64,000 nucleotides of DNA from assembly GCA_039819665.1 (NCBI GenBank), contig JBCBRM010000052.1, positions 1-64,000 on the forward strand. Direction: 5' to 3'. Shown here in pieces: positions 1 through 6,950 of the stretch (its first letter is position 1; every line of letters starts with the position of its first letter). The notes under the pieces are model-generated. The model was not told the origin of the DNA. It saw only the letters and a program-made list of their open reading frames with translations, and made no database searches. Position numbers and translations under genes: made by a program. Origin of the DNA: JAWPMV01 sp039819665 (GTDB lineage: Bacteria > Bacteroidota > Bacteroidia > J057).

Positions 1-339
1 TGCCTGGAGTATTAATTCCGTTTTTCCTTCGAAATTCAGGACTCTATTGTCTTGACCCTGAAGTTCAAACTCGCTTCCATTGAGTACAAACTTGTATTGA
101 AAGTCGTCATAAGGAATATCCATGATAAAACTTCCCGTATAAATACCATCTCCATCAGGATCTGAAAGAGGGAAAGTCTCATTCCAACTGAGAGGAGGAT
201 ATTCCCCACGGATGCCTACCGATTGAACATTTTCTACCTTTCTCATGTCCAGTTCTACTGTAATATTATGTTTGATCGTAGGCTGAACGCATGCAACACT
301 TAGCAGGAGAACGCCAATATAAATAAGAATCTTTTTCAT
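1..339 (-). CDS. Lipoprotein, partial (C-terminus beyond the left edge)
   Basis: The reading frame is open from an ATG at 339 to the window edge (113 codons seen). The first residues form a lipoprotein signal, MKKILIYIGVLLLSVAC, with the lipobox ending at Cys17, so the product is probably anchored in an envelope membrane. The following part has the look of a small beta-sandwich of the carbohydrate-binding/AMPK-glycogen-binding kind, with phrases such as SVGIRGEYPPLSW, DPDGDGIYTGSF and FQYKFVLNG. That pattern is typical of domains placed in front of secreted esterases or amylase-like enzymes, but the catalytic part, if any, is outside the window. The gene starts 4 bases after the DoxX stop on the same strand, so the two are probably co-transcribed. 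Function not known. Confidence 0.7.
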   Translation of the reverse strand, partial: MKKILIYIGVLLLSVACVQPTIKHNITVELDMRKVENVQSVGIRGEYPPLSWNETFPLSDPDGDGIYTGSFIMDIPYDDFQYKFVLNGSEFELQGQDNRVLNFEGKTELILQA

Positions 340-343
340 AGGA

Positions 344-853
344 TCAGGAGGTTTCCTTAGGTGAAATAAGTTTGATATAGTAGTTGTCCAATCCAAAGCG
401 GCCGGAACCAAGGATAAAGCTGTACATACCTACCCAGAGAAATCCTGCAGCCGGTAACATACCCCACATCCCTTGTCCCCATTTCTGCATAAAAATGGCA
501 GTTAGCATAGTGCAGATGATAAGAAAAGCTGCTATTCGCGTTTTAAAACCTAAGGCAAGAAAGATTCCCCCTACAGCTTCACTAAAGGCCCCCATCCATG
601 CAAAAAAGGCTGGAAAGAGGGCGAAAACACCTCCATATTCTGCAACATCCTGAGGGAACCAATAAGCAACTTCAAAGAGCCCAAGATTTTTGTGCACCGG
701 CGACCAGGGCATGCCAAATTTATCGGCACCAAAACTACTGGCTAACAAATAGCCACAGATAAAGCGAGGAATAGCCAGGAAGAGATCAGCAACCCAATTT
801 GCTTGTAATACAGGGCGGCTGATAAAACGTGAGACTTGCAATATTTTGTCCAT
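344..853 (-). CDS. DoxX family membrane protein
   Basis: A 169-residue, very hydrophobic protein with about four membrane segments (roughly residues 22-42, 72-100, 105-122 and 130-150). The order of segments, the early Arg-Phe-x-x-Gly-x-x-x-x pattern and the motif LALGFKTRIAA are typical of the DoxX/DUF417-like family. Members are small inner-membrane proteins found across Bacteroidota; some have been linked to oxidative stress or redox balance, but most have no known job. It lies directly upstream of a lipoprotein gene on the same strand with 4 bases between them. The start at 853 is the first ATG after a short spacer behind the GIN-domain gene. Confidence 0.8.
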   Translation of the reverse strand: MDKILQVSRFISRPVLQANWVADLFLAIPRFICGYLLASSFGADKFGMPWSPVHKNLGLFEVAYWFPQDVAEYGGVFALFPAFFAWMGAFSEAVGGIFLALGFKTRIAAFLIICTMLTAIFMQKWGQGMWGMLPAAGFLWVGMYSFILGSGRFGLDNYYIKLISPKETS

Positions 854-876
854 GAGTTCTAATTCTTGAATTTGTT

Positions 877-1767
877 CTACTCAAATATTTTGACCGTCTG
901 GCCTTCGTCCTCTGCCTTAATTTCCAGCAGAAGTTTCCGCAAGCCTACTTTATTTACCTGATATACTTTGCTCCCTACACTCCAATCCTTTTCTCTCATC
1001 TGCCCCGGATTCATGGGAAAACCATAGCTAAAAGAACTTCCATCTGGCTTAGGCCCCTTTACATAGCACTGAATTCTCTTGAGTGAGTTGTTCTTGATAG
1101 CAAATTTGATGAAGCGAGCATCCGGGTTACGAACTTTTCCAGTATGGGCCTTTTCACGACTTTGACGCAGTTGAGAATTTTTATAGGTATCAAGATGTGC
1201 TACCGGCTCTTTCTCGTACACTATGCGTGCTAATTTATGGGTCTTGCCTCTAATCTTCTCGGGAGATGCGAGATAAACAGTGGTTTCACCCCAAAGGTTG
1301 AACTTTATTTCTTTAGCATCTAGTTGACGAGCATCAATACTACCCACTTCTCCGTTTGCATTGAATAATTGGGTTTGGCCAGAGAGCTGAATATTTCCAC
1401 TCAATGCCATAGCTGAAAATTCTTCCACATCAATTTGATTCACTTCGATATCTGCCTTGGCATTTACCTGTATAAAGCGAAGATTGGGTGCTCCAAGTTT
1501 AATACTTGCGATCTCTTCCGGGCGAATATTTCCTCTTGCTGATAGGACCAAACGTTCATCTCTTACGTGAACTTCTATCTGTTCCTGCATACTTTCACTT
1601 GCCTCAATAGTCAGGAGTTCATCTCCTGTACAATCGATCTCGATAGGGGCATTTACATGAATTTCTACTTCCTCGATACCGATGAGTTCAAATTCCGCTG
1701 TCTTGAAATTTTGGCCTATTAACATGACAGGGATAAAAAGAAGGGTGAATAAACTAAACTGTCTCAT
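877..1767 (-). CDS. GIN-domain (DUF2807) secreted protein
   Basis: A 296-residue protein with a cleavable signal peptide (residues 1-19, MRQFSLFTLLFIPVMLIGQ). Residues about 25-190 match the head-GIN/DUF2807 pattern: repeating short beta strands with alternating hydrophobic residues, as in VEIHVNAPIEIDCTG, LRFIQVNAKADIEVNQI and FSAMALSGNIQLSGQT, which fold as a right-handed beta-helix. Such proteins are periplasmic or surface-exposed in Bacteroidota and of unclear role. The last 100 residues are different: basic and tyrosine-rich, with a compact beta-rich end that I do not recognise. It is upstream of doxX on the same strand (23-base gap). A palindrome at 1841-1854 lies about 75-90 bases before its start and may be an operator. 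Confidence 0.7.
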   Translation of the reverse strand: MRQFSLFTLLFIPVMLIGQNFKTAEFELIGIEEVEIHVNAPIEIDCTGDELLTIEASESMQEQIEVHVRDERLVLSARGNIRPEEIASIKLGAPNLRFIQVNAKADIEVNQIDVEEFSAMALSGNIQLSGQTQLFNANGEVGSIDARQLDAKEIKFNLWGETTVYLASPEKIRGKTHKLARIVYEKEPVAHLDTYKNSQLRQSREKAHTGKVRNPDARFIKFAIKNNSLKRIQCYVKGPKPDGSSFSYGFPMNPGQMREKDWSVGSKVYQVNKVGLRKLLLEIKAEDEGQTVKIFE

Positions 1768-1840
1768 TGTATATGAATTTGAGTGTTGAATGATGAGCTC
1801 AAATACGATTGAAACAGCCTTGAAATCGCCTCAAAGATGA

Positions 1841-1854
1841 TTGAGACGTCTCAA
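1841..1854. promoter_or_regulatory. 14-base perfect palindrome, possible operator
   Basis: TTGAGACGTCTCAA is a perfect palindrome in the gap between the GIN-domain gene (start 1767) and the CDGSH gene (end 1960). On the minus strand a second, related half-site (TTTGAGGCG) follows about 20 bases nearer the GIN gene, at 1827-1835. This spacing and symmetry would suit a dimeric regulator of the GIN-doxX-lipoprotein operon. No regulator is identified. Confidence 0.35.
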
Positions 1855-1959
1855 ATTGTATTTTGATACCTCTGGGCAGGGCAAAAAAATGACGGCCTGT
1901 TTTCAGTAAATCTGTCCATAGGCCGTCTTATAAATAGATGTTGATTCTTGGGGAGAATC

Positions 1960-2196
1960 TTAAAGGGCTTTATGTGAGCCATCGCAAAAAGCGCCATTTG
2001 CACTATTTTTACATCCGCAGAAATAAACTGTTTTAGCTTCAGTTATTTCCGTTTTGATTGGTGTAAACTCCGTACCTTTGTGCGATCCATCGCAAAAGGG
2101 TTGTTTGGAGCTTTCGCCACAAGAACACCAGTAATAGGTACCGGCTTCACAATCTACTGCGAAAGGAGCTTTTTGAGGGACTTTTGGTTCTGCCAT
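1960..2196 (-). CDS. Tandem CDGSH iron-sulfur protein
   Basis: A 78-residue soluble protein made of two CDGSH-type cluster-binding motifs. The first reads CSCGESSKQPFCDGSH (residues 24-39); the second is CGCKNSANGAFCDGSH. Each supplies three Cys and one His to a [2Fe-2S] cluster, as in mitoNEET and its bacterial relatives. The two-motif, single-chain form is that of the MiNT/CISD3 type, which is monomeric. It probably acts in the cytoplasm in electron or cluster transfer. The second motif has Gly where Pro is usual before the third Cys. The gene stands alone, divergent from dapF. Confidence 0.88.
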   Translation of the reverse strand: MAEPKVPQKAPFAVDCEAGTYYWCSCGESSKQPFCDGSHKGTEFTPIKTEITEAKTVYFCGCKNSANGAFCDGSHKAL

Positions 2197-2215
2197 AATG
2201 TTTTATATTTTTTTG

Positions 2216-2245
2216 TTGAGATCATAAACTCTATAAATATAATTG
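2216..2245 (+). promoter_or_regulatory. Probable dapF promoter
   Basis: TTG at 2216-2218 is followed after 19 bases by TATAATTG (2238-2245). This is one base away from the Bacteroidota -7 consensus TAnnTTTG with its -33 TTTG/TTG element. The dapF ATG at 2284 follows at a suitable distance. Confidence 0.4.
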
Positions 2246-2283
2246 CAGCACTAAAATAATGTTTGAACATTGATCAATTTAGA

Positions 2284-3075
2284 ATGAATCTAAGATTCTG
2301 GAAATATCAGGGCACAGGAAACGACTTTGTTATGATTGATAATCGGGGACAAACGCTCGAGGATCAACTTACAAAAGAACAAGTAGCTTTTCTTTGTGAT
2401 CGTCGTATGGGCATAGGAGCTGACGGCTTAATTCTCCTGAGTGATTCGGAGGAATACGACTTCAAGATGATCTATTACAATGCCGATGGAGGGGAAAGCA
2501 GCATGTGCGGGAATGGGGGAAGATGCCTGGTAGCTTTTGCTCATTTCAGAGGAATTGTAAAAAATACCTATGAATTTGAAGCCATAGATGGACTTCACCA
2601 TGCTAGCCTTGATTCGGACATCGTAGATTTAGAAATGATTGCTCCTCACTCCTATCGTAAACTCAATGGTAAAAGTAGTTGGATCAATACAGGTTCGCCC
2701 CATTATGTAGGTTTTGAAGAAGCTTCTCTTTCTGAGTTTGATGTATACGGACAGGGGAAGGCCATCAGATATGATGAGGCTTATGCTTCCGGTGGGGGAA
2801 CCAATGCAAACTTTGTAAATGTACTCGAACCTGGCCGATTGCGCGTGCGTACGTATGAACGAGGGGTCGAAGATGAAACCCTTAGCTGCGGAACCGGAGT
2901 TACTGCCTGCGCTTATATTTACAAACTGGAACAGGCACCCGATTTGCAGAAAATCGATATACAAACAGAGGGGGGAAATTTATCTGTCAGGATAATAAAA
3001 GAAGCTGGACAGGAGAAAGTCATTCTTTCTGGACCTGCGACTTATGTTTTTGAAGGAGAAGTGGAAGTAGAATAA
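2284..3075 (+). CDS. dapF: Diaminopimelate epimerase
   Basis: Converts LL- to meso-diaminopimelate, the last step before lysine and the source of the peptidoglycan cross-linking residue; cytoplasmic, cofactor-free. The two catalytic cysteines are seen in their family contexts: MCGNGGRC (about residue 78) and LSCGTGVTACA (about residue 209). The N-terminus MNLRFWKYQGTGNDF is the standard DapF opening, so I start at the ATG at 2284 rather than at an in-frame TTG 21 bases upstream. That gives 263 residues, a normal length. It is a single gene, divergent from the CDGSH gene, followed by a large palindromic repeat and then a LytTR regulator. Confidence 0.95.
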   Translation: MNLRFWKYQGTGNDFVMIDNRGQTLEDQLTKEQVAFLCDRRMGIGADGLILLSDSEEYDFKMIYYNADGGESSMCGNGGRCLVAFAHFRGIVKNTYEFEAIDGLHHASLDSDIVDLEMIAPHSYRKLNGKSSWINTGSPHYVGFEEASLSEFDVYGQGKAIRYDEAYASGGGTNANFVNVLEPGRLRVRTYERGVEDETLSCGTGVTACAYIYKLEQAPDLQKIDIQTEGGNLSVRIIKEAGQEKVILSGPATYVFEGEVEVE

Positions 3076-3079
3076 GTAT

Positions 3080-3162
3080 TAACGTATTGGGGTGTTGGCG
3101 TGTTGACGTTAACCATGGTTATGCCCCCAACACCCTAACACTCATCAACACGAACACGTTTA
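3080..3162. repeat. GTGTT/AACAC palindrome, copy A
   Basis: Large imperfect inverted repeat filling the gap after dapF. The left arm is G+T-rich (GGGGTGTTGGCGTGTTG) and the right arm A+C-rich (CCCCCAACACCCTAACAC, then CATCAACACGAACACG), around a centre AACCATGGTT. The same design occurs at 8991, 12094, 27691 and 30279. It could work as a terminator or hairpin at the RNA level. Confidence 0.7.
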
Positions 3163-3169
3163 AACCCAT

Positions 3170-3928
3170 ATGCATAAAGTCCTCATCATAGAAGACGAAC
3201 CATTAGCTGCTAAGAGATTAACTCGCCTTTTGGGGCAAATTGATAGTAGTATAGAAATATTGGATGTGCTGGATTCGGTAAAAGCTTCTGTGGAATGGCT
3301 GTCAAAACAGGAAGCTGAGCTTATTTTCCTAGATATTCACCTGGCCGACGGCAATAGCTTTTCCATTTTTGATGAGGTCCAGCCGAAAACGCCCATTATT
3401 TTTTGCACAGCCTATGATCAGTATGCATTGCAGGCTTTTCGGCTTAATAGCATCCACTATTTGCTAAAGCCGATTGAAAAGGAAGAGTTGGAACATGCCA
3501 TGAAGAAGTTTGAGGAACAAAAAGCCAAAGCTACGCCTATAGACTTAGCTGCATTAACTCAGGCCTTTCAACAGAAACAGGAACCGGAATATCAAAAGCG
3601 TTTTCTGGTAAGTAGCGGAGATAAAATCAAATCCATCCCGGTTGAAGAAGTTTCCTATTTCTTTGGTCAGCAAAAATATGCTTTTCTGATTACCGAAGAC
3701 AAGCGAAGACATATTATCGACAGTACATTGGGCAAACTTGAGAATGTTGTGGATCCTAAGCAGTTTTTCCGCATCAATCGCCAATACCTCATCAAATATG
3801 ATGCGATCAAAGCTATGTATGCCCATTCAAAAAGTCGGATCAAAGTAGAATTGGAACCTCCGGGTGATATAGAAGCTATTGTAAGTATGGAAAAGACGCG
3901 CCTTTTTAAGGAATGGTTAAATCGCTAG
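3170..3928 (+). CDS. LytTR-family response regulator
   Basis: A 252-residue response regulator. Residues 1-120 form a receiver domain: acidic pair EDEP at 8-11, phospho-acceptor Asp55 in FLDIHLADG, and Lys in LLKPIEKEE. Residues about 145-252 form a LytTR DNA-binding domain (VSYFFGQQKYAFL, FFRINRQYLI). Such proteins usually pair with a 5TM/LytS-type histidine kinase. None is adjacent here; the next gene instead encodes a membrane protein that carries its own LytTR domain. A 62-base gap separates the two, so co-transcription is plausible. Confidence 0.9.
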   Translation: MHKVLIIEDEPLAAKRLTRLLGQIDSSIEILDVLDSVKASVEWLSKQEAELIFLDIHLADGNSFSIFDEVQPKTPIIFCTAYDQYALQAFRLNSIHYLLKPIEKEELEHAMKKFEEQKAKATPIDLAALTQAFQQKQEPEYQKRFLVSSGDKIKSIPVEEVSYFFGQQKYAFLITEDKRRHIIDSTLGKLENVVDPKQFFRINRQYLIKYDAIKAMYAHSKSRIKVELEPPGDIEAIVSMEKTRLFKEWLNR

Positions 3929-3990
3929 GAATACATTTTTACTATTTGCAAAGACGTAAATTTCTCCTGATTTTACCGTTATAATTTCCT

Positions 3991-4824
3991 TTGTCAAGTT
4001 TGATTTCAATAAGTAATATCCCTTTTCCAAGACCTCAATTGAGGACATACTTCTTGATATCACTTTCAGTAGCGATTTGCGTTAGTTTTATTCTATTTGT
4101 TTTTCAACCTTTTGGAACCAGCACTTTCACCCACCCCTATAAAAACCTGATTTTGAGTGGGTATCCACTCGTGATTTTTATTAGCCTAAGTACATATTTC
4201 TATCTGAGTCTGACCTTATTTAATAAAAGTAGGATCAGTAGTTGGACCATATTACAGGAAGTAGCGGATATATTTCTCTCCATAATTTGTTCCTTGTTAG
4301 CCTGTTATTTCTATGCTGCTGGGGTTTTCGACTGGCCAATATCGTTTTGGAATATGCTGGGCTTTCTATCTCGAGCTGCAAATGTAGCGGTTTTACCCGT
4401 TTTGATTTATCTGATATTCCTCTATTTCAAATGGAAAGACAGCTACCGCTCTATCTTGGAGAAAGGGATCTCAGCAGAAAATCAGACTAGACAAATTTTA
4501 CTGAAAGGAGAAAATAAAGATGACAGAATTGAAACCGATTTGGCCCATGTTCTTTATCTCCAGGCACATGACAATTATGTAATGCTCTATTTAGAGGACG
4601 AAGATAAAGTGCAGCGTCATATTCTTCGTAGCACCCTCAAAGACCTACAGCAACAACTAGGAGATGAGGCCTTTCCTAAAGTCCATCGCTCTTATGTAGT
4701 AAATCGCAGCAAGATAGAAGAGATAAAGGGTAACAAAAGCAAGGCAAACCTTAAAATTTCGGGTACGGATAAGCTGATCCCATTAGGAAGAAGTTTTTAT
4801 GACCGCATTAAAGAATTAGTATAA
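3991..4824 (+). CDS. Membrane-anchored LytTR-domain protein
   Basis: A 277-residue protein with four membrane segments in its first 155 residues and a LytTR DNA-binding domain at about 180-277 (VLYLQAHDNYVMLYL, FPKVHRSYVVNRSKI, IPLGRSFYDRI). There is no receiver and no kinase domain, so it would be a one-component regulator that binds DNA at the membrane, or it may interact with the neighbouring LytTR response regulator. No ATG exists in frame before the first membrane segment. The start is taken as TTG at 3991 (another TTG lies at 4000). The membrane plus LytTR arrangement is common in Bacteroidota, with no fixed signal known. Confidence 0.8.
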   Translation: MSSLISISNIPFPRPQLRTYFLISLSVAICVSFILFVFQPFGTSTFTHPYKNLILSGYPLVIFISLSTYFYLSLTLFNKSRISSWTILQEVADIFLSIICSLLACYFYAAGVFDWPISFWNMLGFLSRAANVAVLPVLIYLIFLYFKWKDSYRSILEKGISAENQTRQILLKGENKDDRIETDLAHVLYLQAHDNYVMLYLEDEDKVQRHILRSTLKDLQQQLGDEAFPKVHRSYVVNRSKIEEIKGNKSKANLKISGTDKLIPLGRSFYDRIKELV

Positions 4825-4844
4825 CTACGTACTCCTCAACAACA

Positions 4845-4911
4845 TAGGGGCAATGCGCAAGTGTTTTGGGAGGAACCGCTACTTGTCATTCACCCCAAAG
4901 TCCTGCCCCTA
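4845..4911. repeat. Interrupted inverted repeat after the LytTR gene
   Basis: TAGGGGCA (4845-4852) pairs with TGCCCCTA (4904-4911), and inside it TTTTGGG (4864-4870) pairs with CCCAAA (4894-4899). A long bulged hairpin is possible between two plus-strand genes. It lacks a T-run, so it is not a classic terminator. Confidence 0.45.
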
Positions 4912-4974
4912 ACCACACATTTCGGTTTCGCATCTTAATTCCTTGCAGTTTTGATTCAACAAATCGCAGGAATT

Positions 4975-5793
4975 ATGAAAATCATCACAACAATCATTTG
5001 CATAATTGGCCTTAGTTTTTTCCATCAGGAAATACAAGCACAAGAGGCCATAGATTTCAAACAAGAAGAAATCGGCCTACATATCAACTGGCGCTTTACA
5101 CAATTCAAAGATATGCGCCTTTCGGCCAGAACATTTCAGAGCGGAGCTTGGAGTTATGGAACAATTTATAGGAAAGAAACCAACCGAAAAAAGGAGGCAC
5201 TCATTTTCACTTTTTCACGTATGTCAACCCAGGAACCCAAAGGACTATTAAAGATACGACTCATCAGCCCTCAGGTCCAATATAGCCACCAAAGAAAAGT
5301 GGGTAATCTATGGGTAGGAGGATTTATAGATTCTTACTCTTTACTGAAATTCCCGCAGGCTCCAGCCGGGATTTTTAACAACAATCCCATCAGCTACACC
5401 ATCACCAAAAGTATGGGTCCTATGATAAGCTCAGACTTTAGTCTCAGGGAAACAGAGGATAGCAGAATCTTTGCCATTCCCAGTCTCCAAATGGGTTTGT
5501 TCAATTATGCCATCCGCCCTGCTTATGGACATCCATATCCAGATGAATACCTCAATGAAGAATATTTCAGTCCTACGCGAAGAGGTATGGCTGGGCCTCT
5601 TCTGAGAAGTGGAAAAATTAAACTGCCTCACAAATACCAGATGATTCGTTTTTCATTTGGCCTTTTTTATCAAATCAGAAGTCAGTATCAAGTGAGCCTC
5701 AATTATGAGCTCTATTTCCAAAGAGATGGAGGGATGCATAATTCTCGCACAATCAATCATGACCTCGGACTATCAGCTACCTATCTCTACTAA
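4975..5793 (+). CDS. Secreted protein of unknown function
   Basis: From the ATG at 4975 the product has 272 residues with a clear signal peptide (MKIITTIICIIGLSFFHQEIQAQ). I prefer this start to a TTG 24 bases upstream because the signal begins cleanly here. The mature part is rich in aromatic residues and alternating beta strands (WRFTQFKDMRLSARTF, YQMIRFSFGLFYQIRSQYQVSLNYELYFQ) and ends ...LGLSATYLY. An aromatic C-terminal residue after amphipathic strands fits a small outer-membrane beta-barrel, possibly porin-like. I do not recognise the family. The next gene (S41 peptidase) starts 19 bases after the stop, so the two are probably co-transcribed. Confidence 0.65.
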   Translation: MKIITTIICIIGLSFFHQEIQAQEAIDFKQEEIGLHINWRFTQFKDMRLSARTFQSGAWSYGTIYRKETNRKKEALIFTFSRMSTQEPKGLLKIRLISPQVQYSHQRKVGNLWVGGFIDSYSLLKFPQAPAGIFNNNPISYTITKSMGPMISSDFSLRETEDSRIFAIPSLQMGLFNYAIRPAYGHPYPDEYLNEEYFSPTRRGMAGPLLRSGKIKLPHKYQMIRFSFGLFYQIRSQYQVSLNYELYFQRDGGMHNSRTINHDLGLSATYLY

Positions 5794-5812
5794 TCATTTA
5801 AACTCAACAACA

Positions 5813-6802
5813 ATGAAATATTTCCATATCCTTTTGCTATCCCTGCTACTCTTAAATGCTTGCAGCCCCAAATTAGAAGTTCCCATGCGCGGAGAAGAAG
5901 TTTATGAAGAATTCTGGACCTATGTAGATGAGCACTATATGTATTTTGAAGAAAAGGGAGCCAATTGGGAAGAAGTAAAAGCAAGGTATCTGGCTGATCC
6001 ACAAACGCTTTCTACTGAGCAGGGCTTATTTGATGCCATGGAGGCCTCCTTGCTCAAACTAAAAGATACCCACAATCGACTGGTTTCCGATTTTGATACC
6101 GCAGATACCTACAACTTTTGGGAGGATTTTGAGGTTCACTTCTCCATAAAAGTGGTAAATGAGAATTATATGGAGGGAAATCTCCAAGCTTATGATGCGA
6201 TTTACTATGAAATAGTAGATAACATCGGCTACATATATATCCGACAAATGCGGCACAACAATGCCCTTCAGAAAACCATCCGAAAAATGCATAAAGAAGG
6301 TGTCGAGGGATTGATTATAGACATAAGGCATAATGGGGGTGGTGATAGTAATGGTATCCCTGATCTTCTGGGTGATTTTGTTAAAAAAAGGACTTTACTG
6401 GGAAGCTATCAGGAGAAAAGCGGCCCAGGTCATCAGGACAAAACCAATCCTATACCCATTTATGCATATCCTTCAGCCGATTTCCATTTCAACAAACCTA
6501 CAGTACTCATGATAAACAGAAGGTCCTATAGTGCCAGTTCTTATATGGCAGCTATGTTTAAAGGAATAGATAATGTCCAGCTCCTCGGACAAATTACAGG
6601 AGGAGGAGGCGGAGGAAATTATGGACATCAACTATCTAACTCCTGGTTATTAGCTGTTTCCGTAAGTGATTTTCTGGATAAAGAAGGAAACTCTATTGAG
6701 ATTGGTGTTGCGCCGGACATACAGATTGAAAATAGTGAGGCAGATATTGAGGCAGGTAGAGATATCATGTTGGAAAGAGCCTTTGCTATTCTAAAAAATT
6801 AG
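5813..6802 (+). CDS. S41-family peptidase lipoprotein
   Basis: A lipoprotein (signal and lipobox LLLLNAC at residues 12-17) of 329 residues. I start at the ATG at 5813, because 36 in-frame residues upstream overlap the previous gene and the signal begins here. An N-terminal helical part (EEFWTYVDEHYMYFEEKG) resembles the tricorn/retinol-binding-like module seen before S41 domains. The protease core follows, with IDIRHNGGG (about 170) and the nucleophile region NRRSYSASSYMAA (about 240), then the GGGGGGNYG loop. There is no PDZ domain between the two parts, unlike CtpA/Prc. It likely acts in the periplasm or at the outer membrane on protein C-termini; substrate unknown. Confidence 0.85.
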   Translation: MKYFHILLLSLLLLNACSPKLEVPMRGEEVYEEFWTYVDEHYMYFEEKGANWEEVKARYLADPQTLSTEQGLFDAMEASLLKLKDTHNRLVSDFDTADTYNFWEDFEVHFSIKVVNENYMEGNLQAYDAIYYEIVDNIGYIYIRQMRHNNALQKTIRKMHKEGVEGLIIDIRHNGGGDSNGIPDLLGDFVKKRTLLGSYQEKSGPGHQDKTNPIPIYAYPSADFHFNKPTVLMINRRSYSASSYMAAMFKGIDNVQLLGQITGGGGGGNYGHQLSNSWLLAVSVSDFLDKEGNSIEIGVAPDIQIENSEADIEAGRDIMLERAFAILKN

Positions 6803-6950
6803 AAAATTGACCTAAGTAAAGTGGAAAGGATGGTTCGTAACAGAATTGTCCTTTCATTATTTTGAAAGATAATTTCAGCTCTTTACTCTGACTTCTCCCC
6901 CTTCTTTCCTAGCTTCGCAAGTCAAGGAAATCAAATCGCTAAACAAACGT

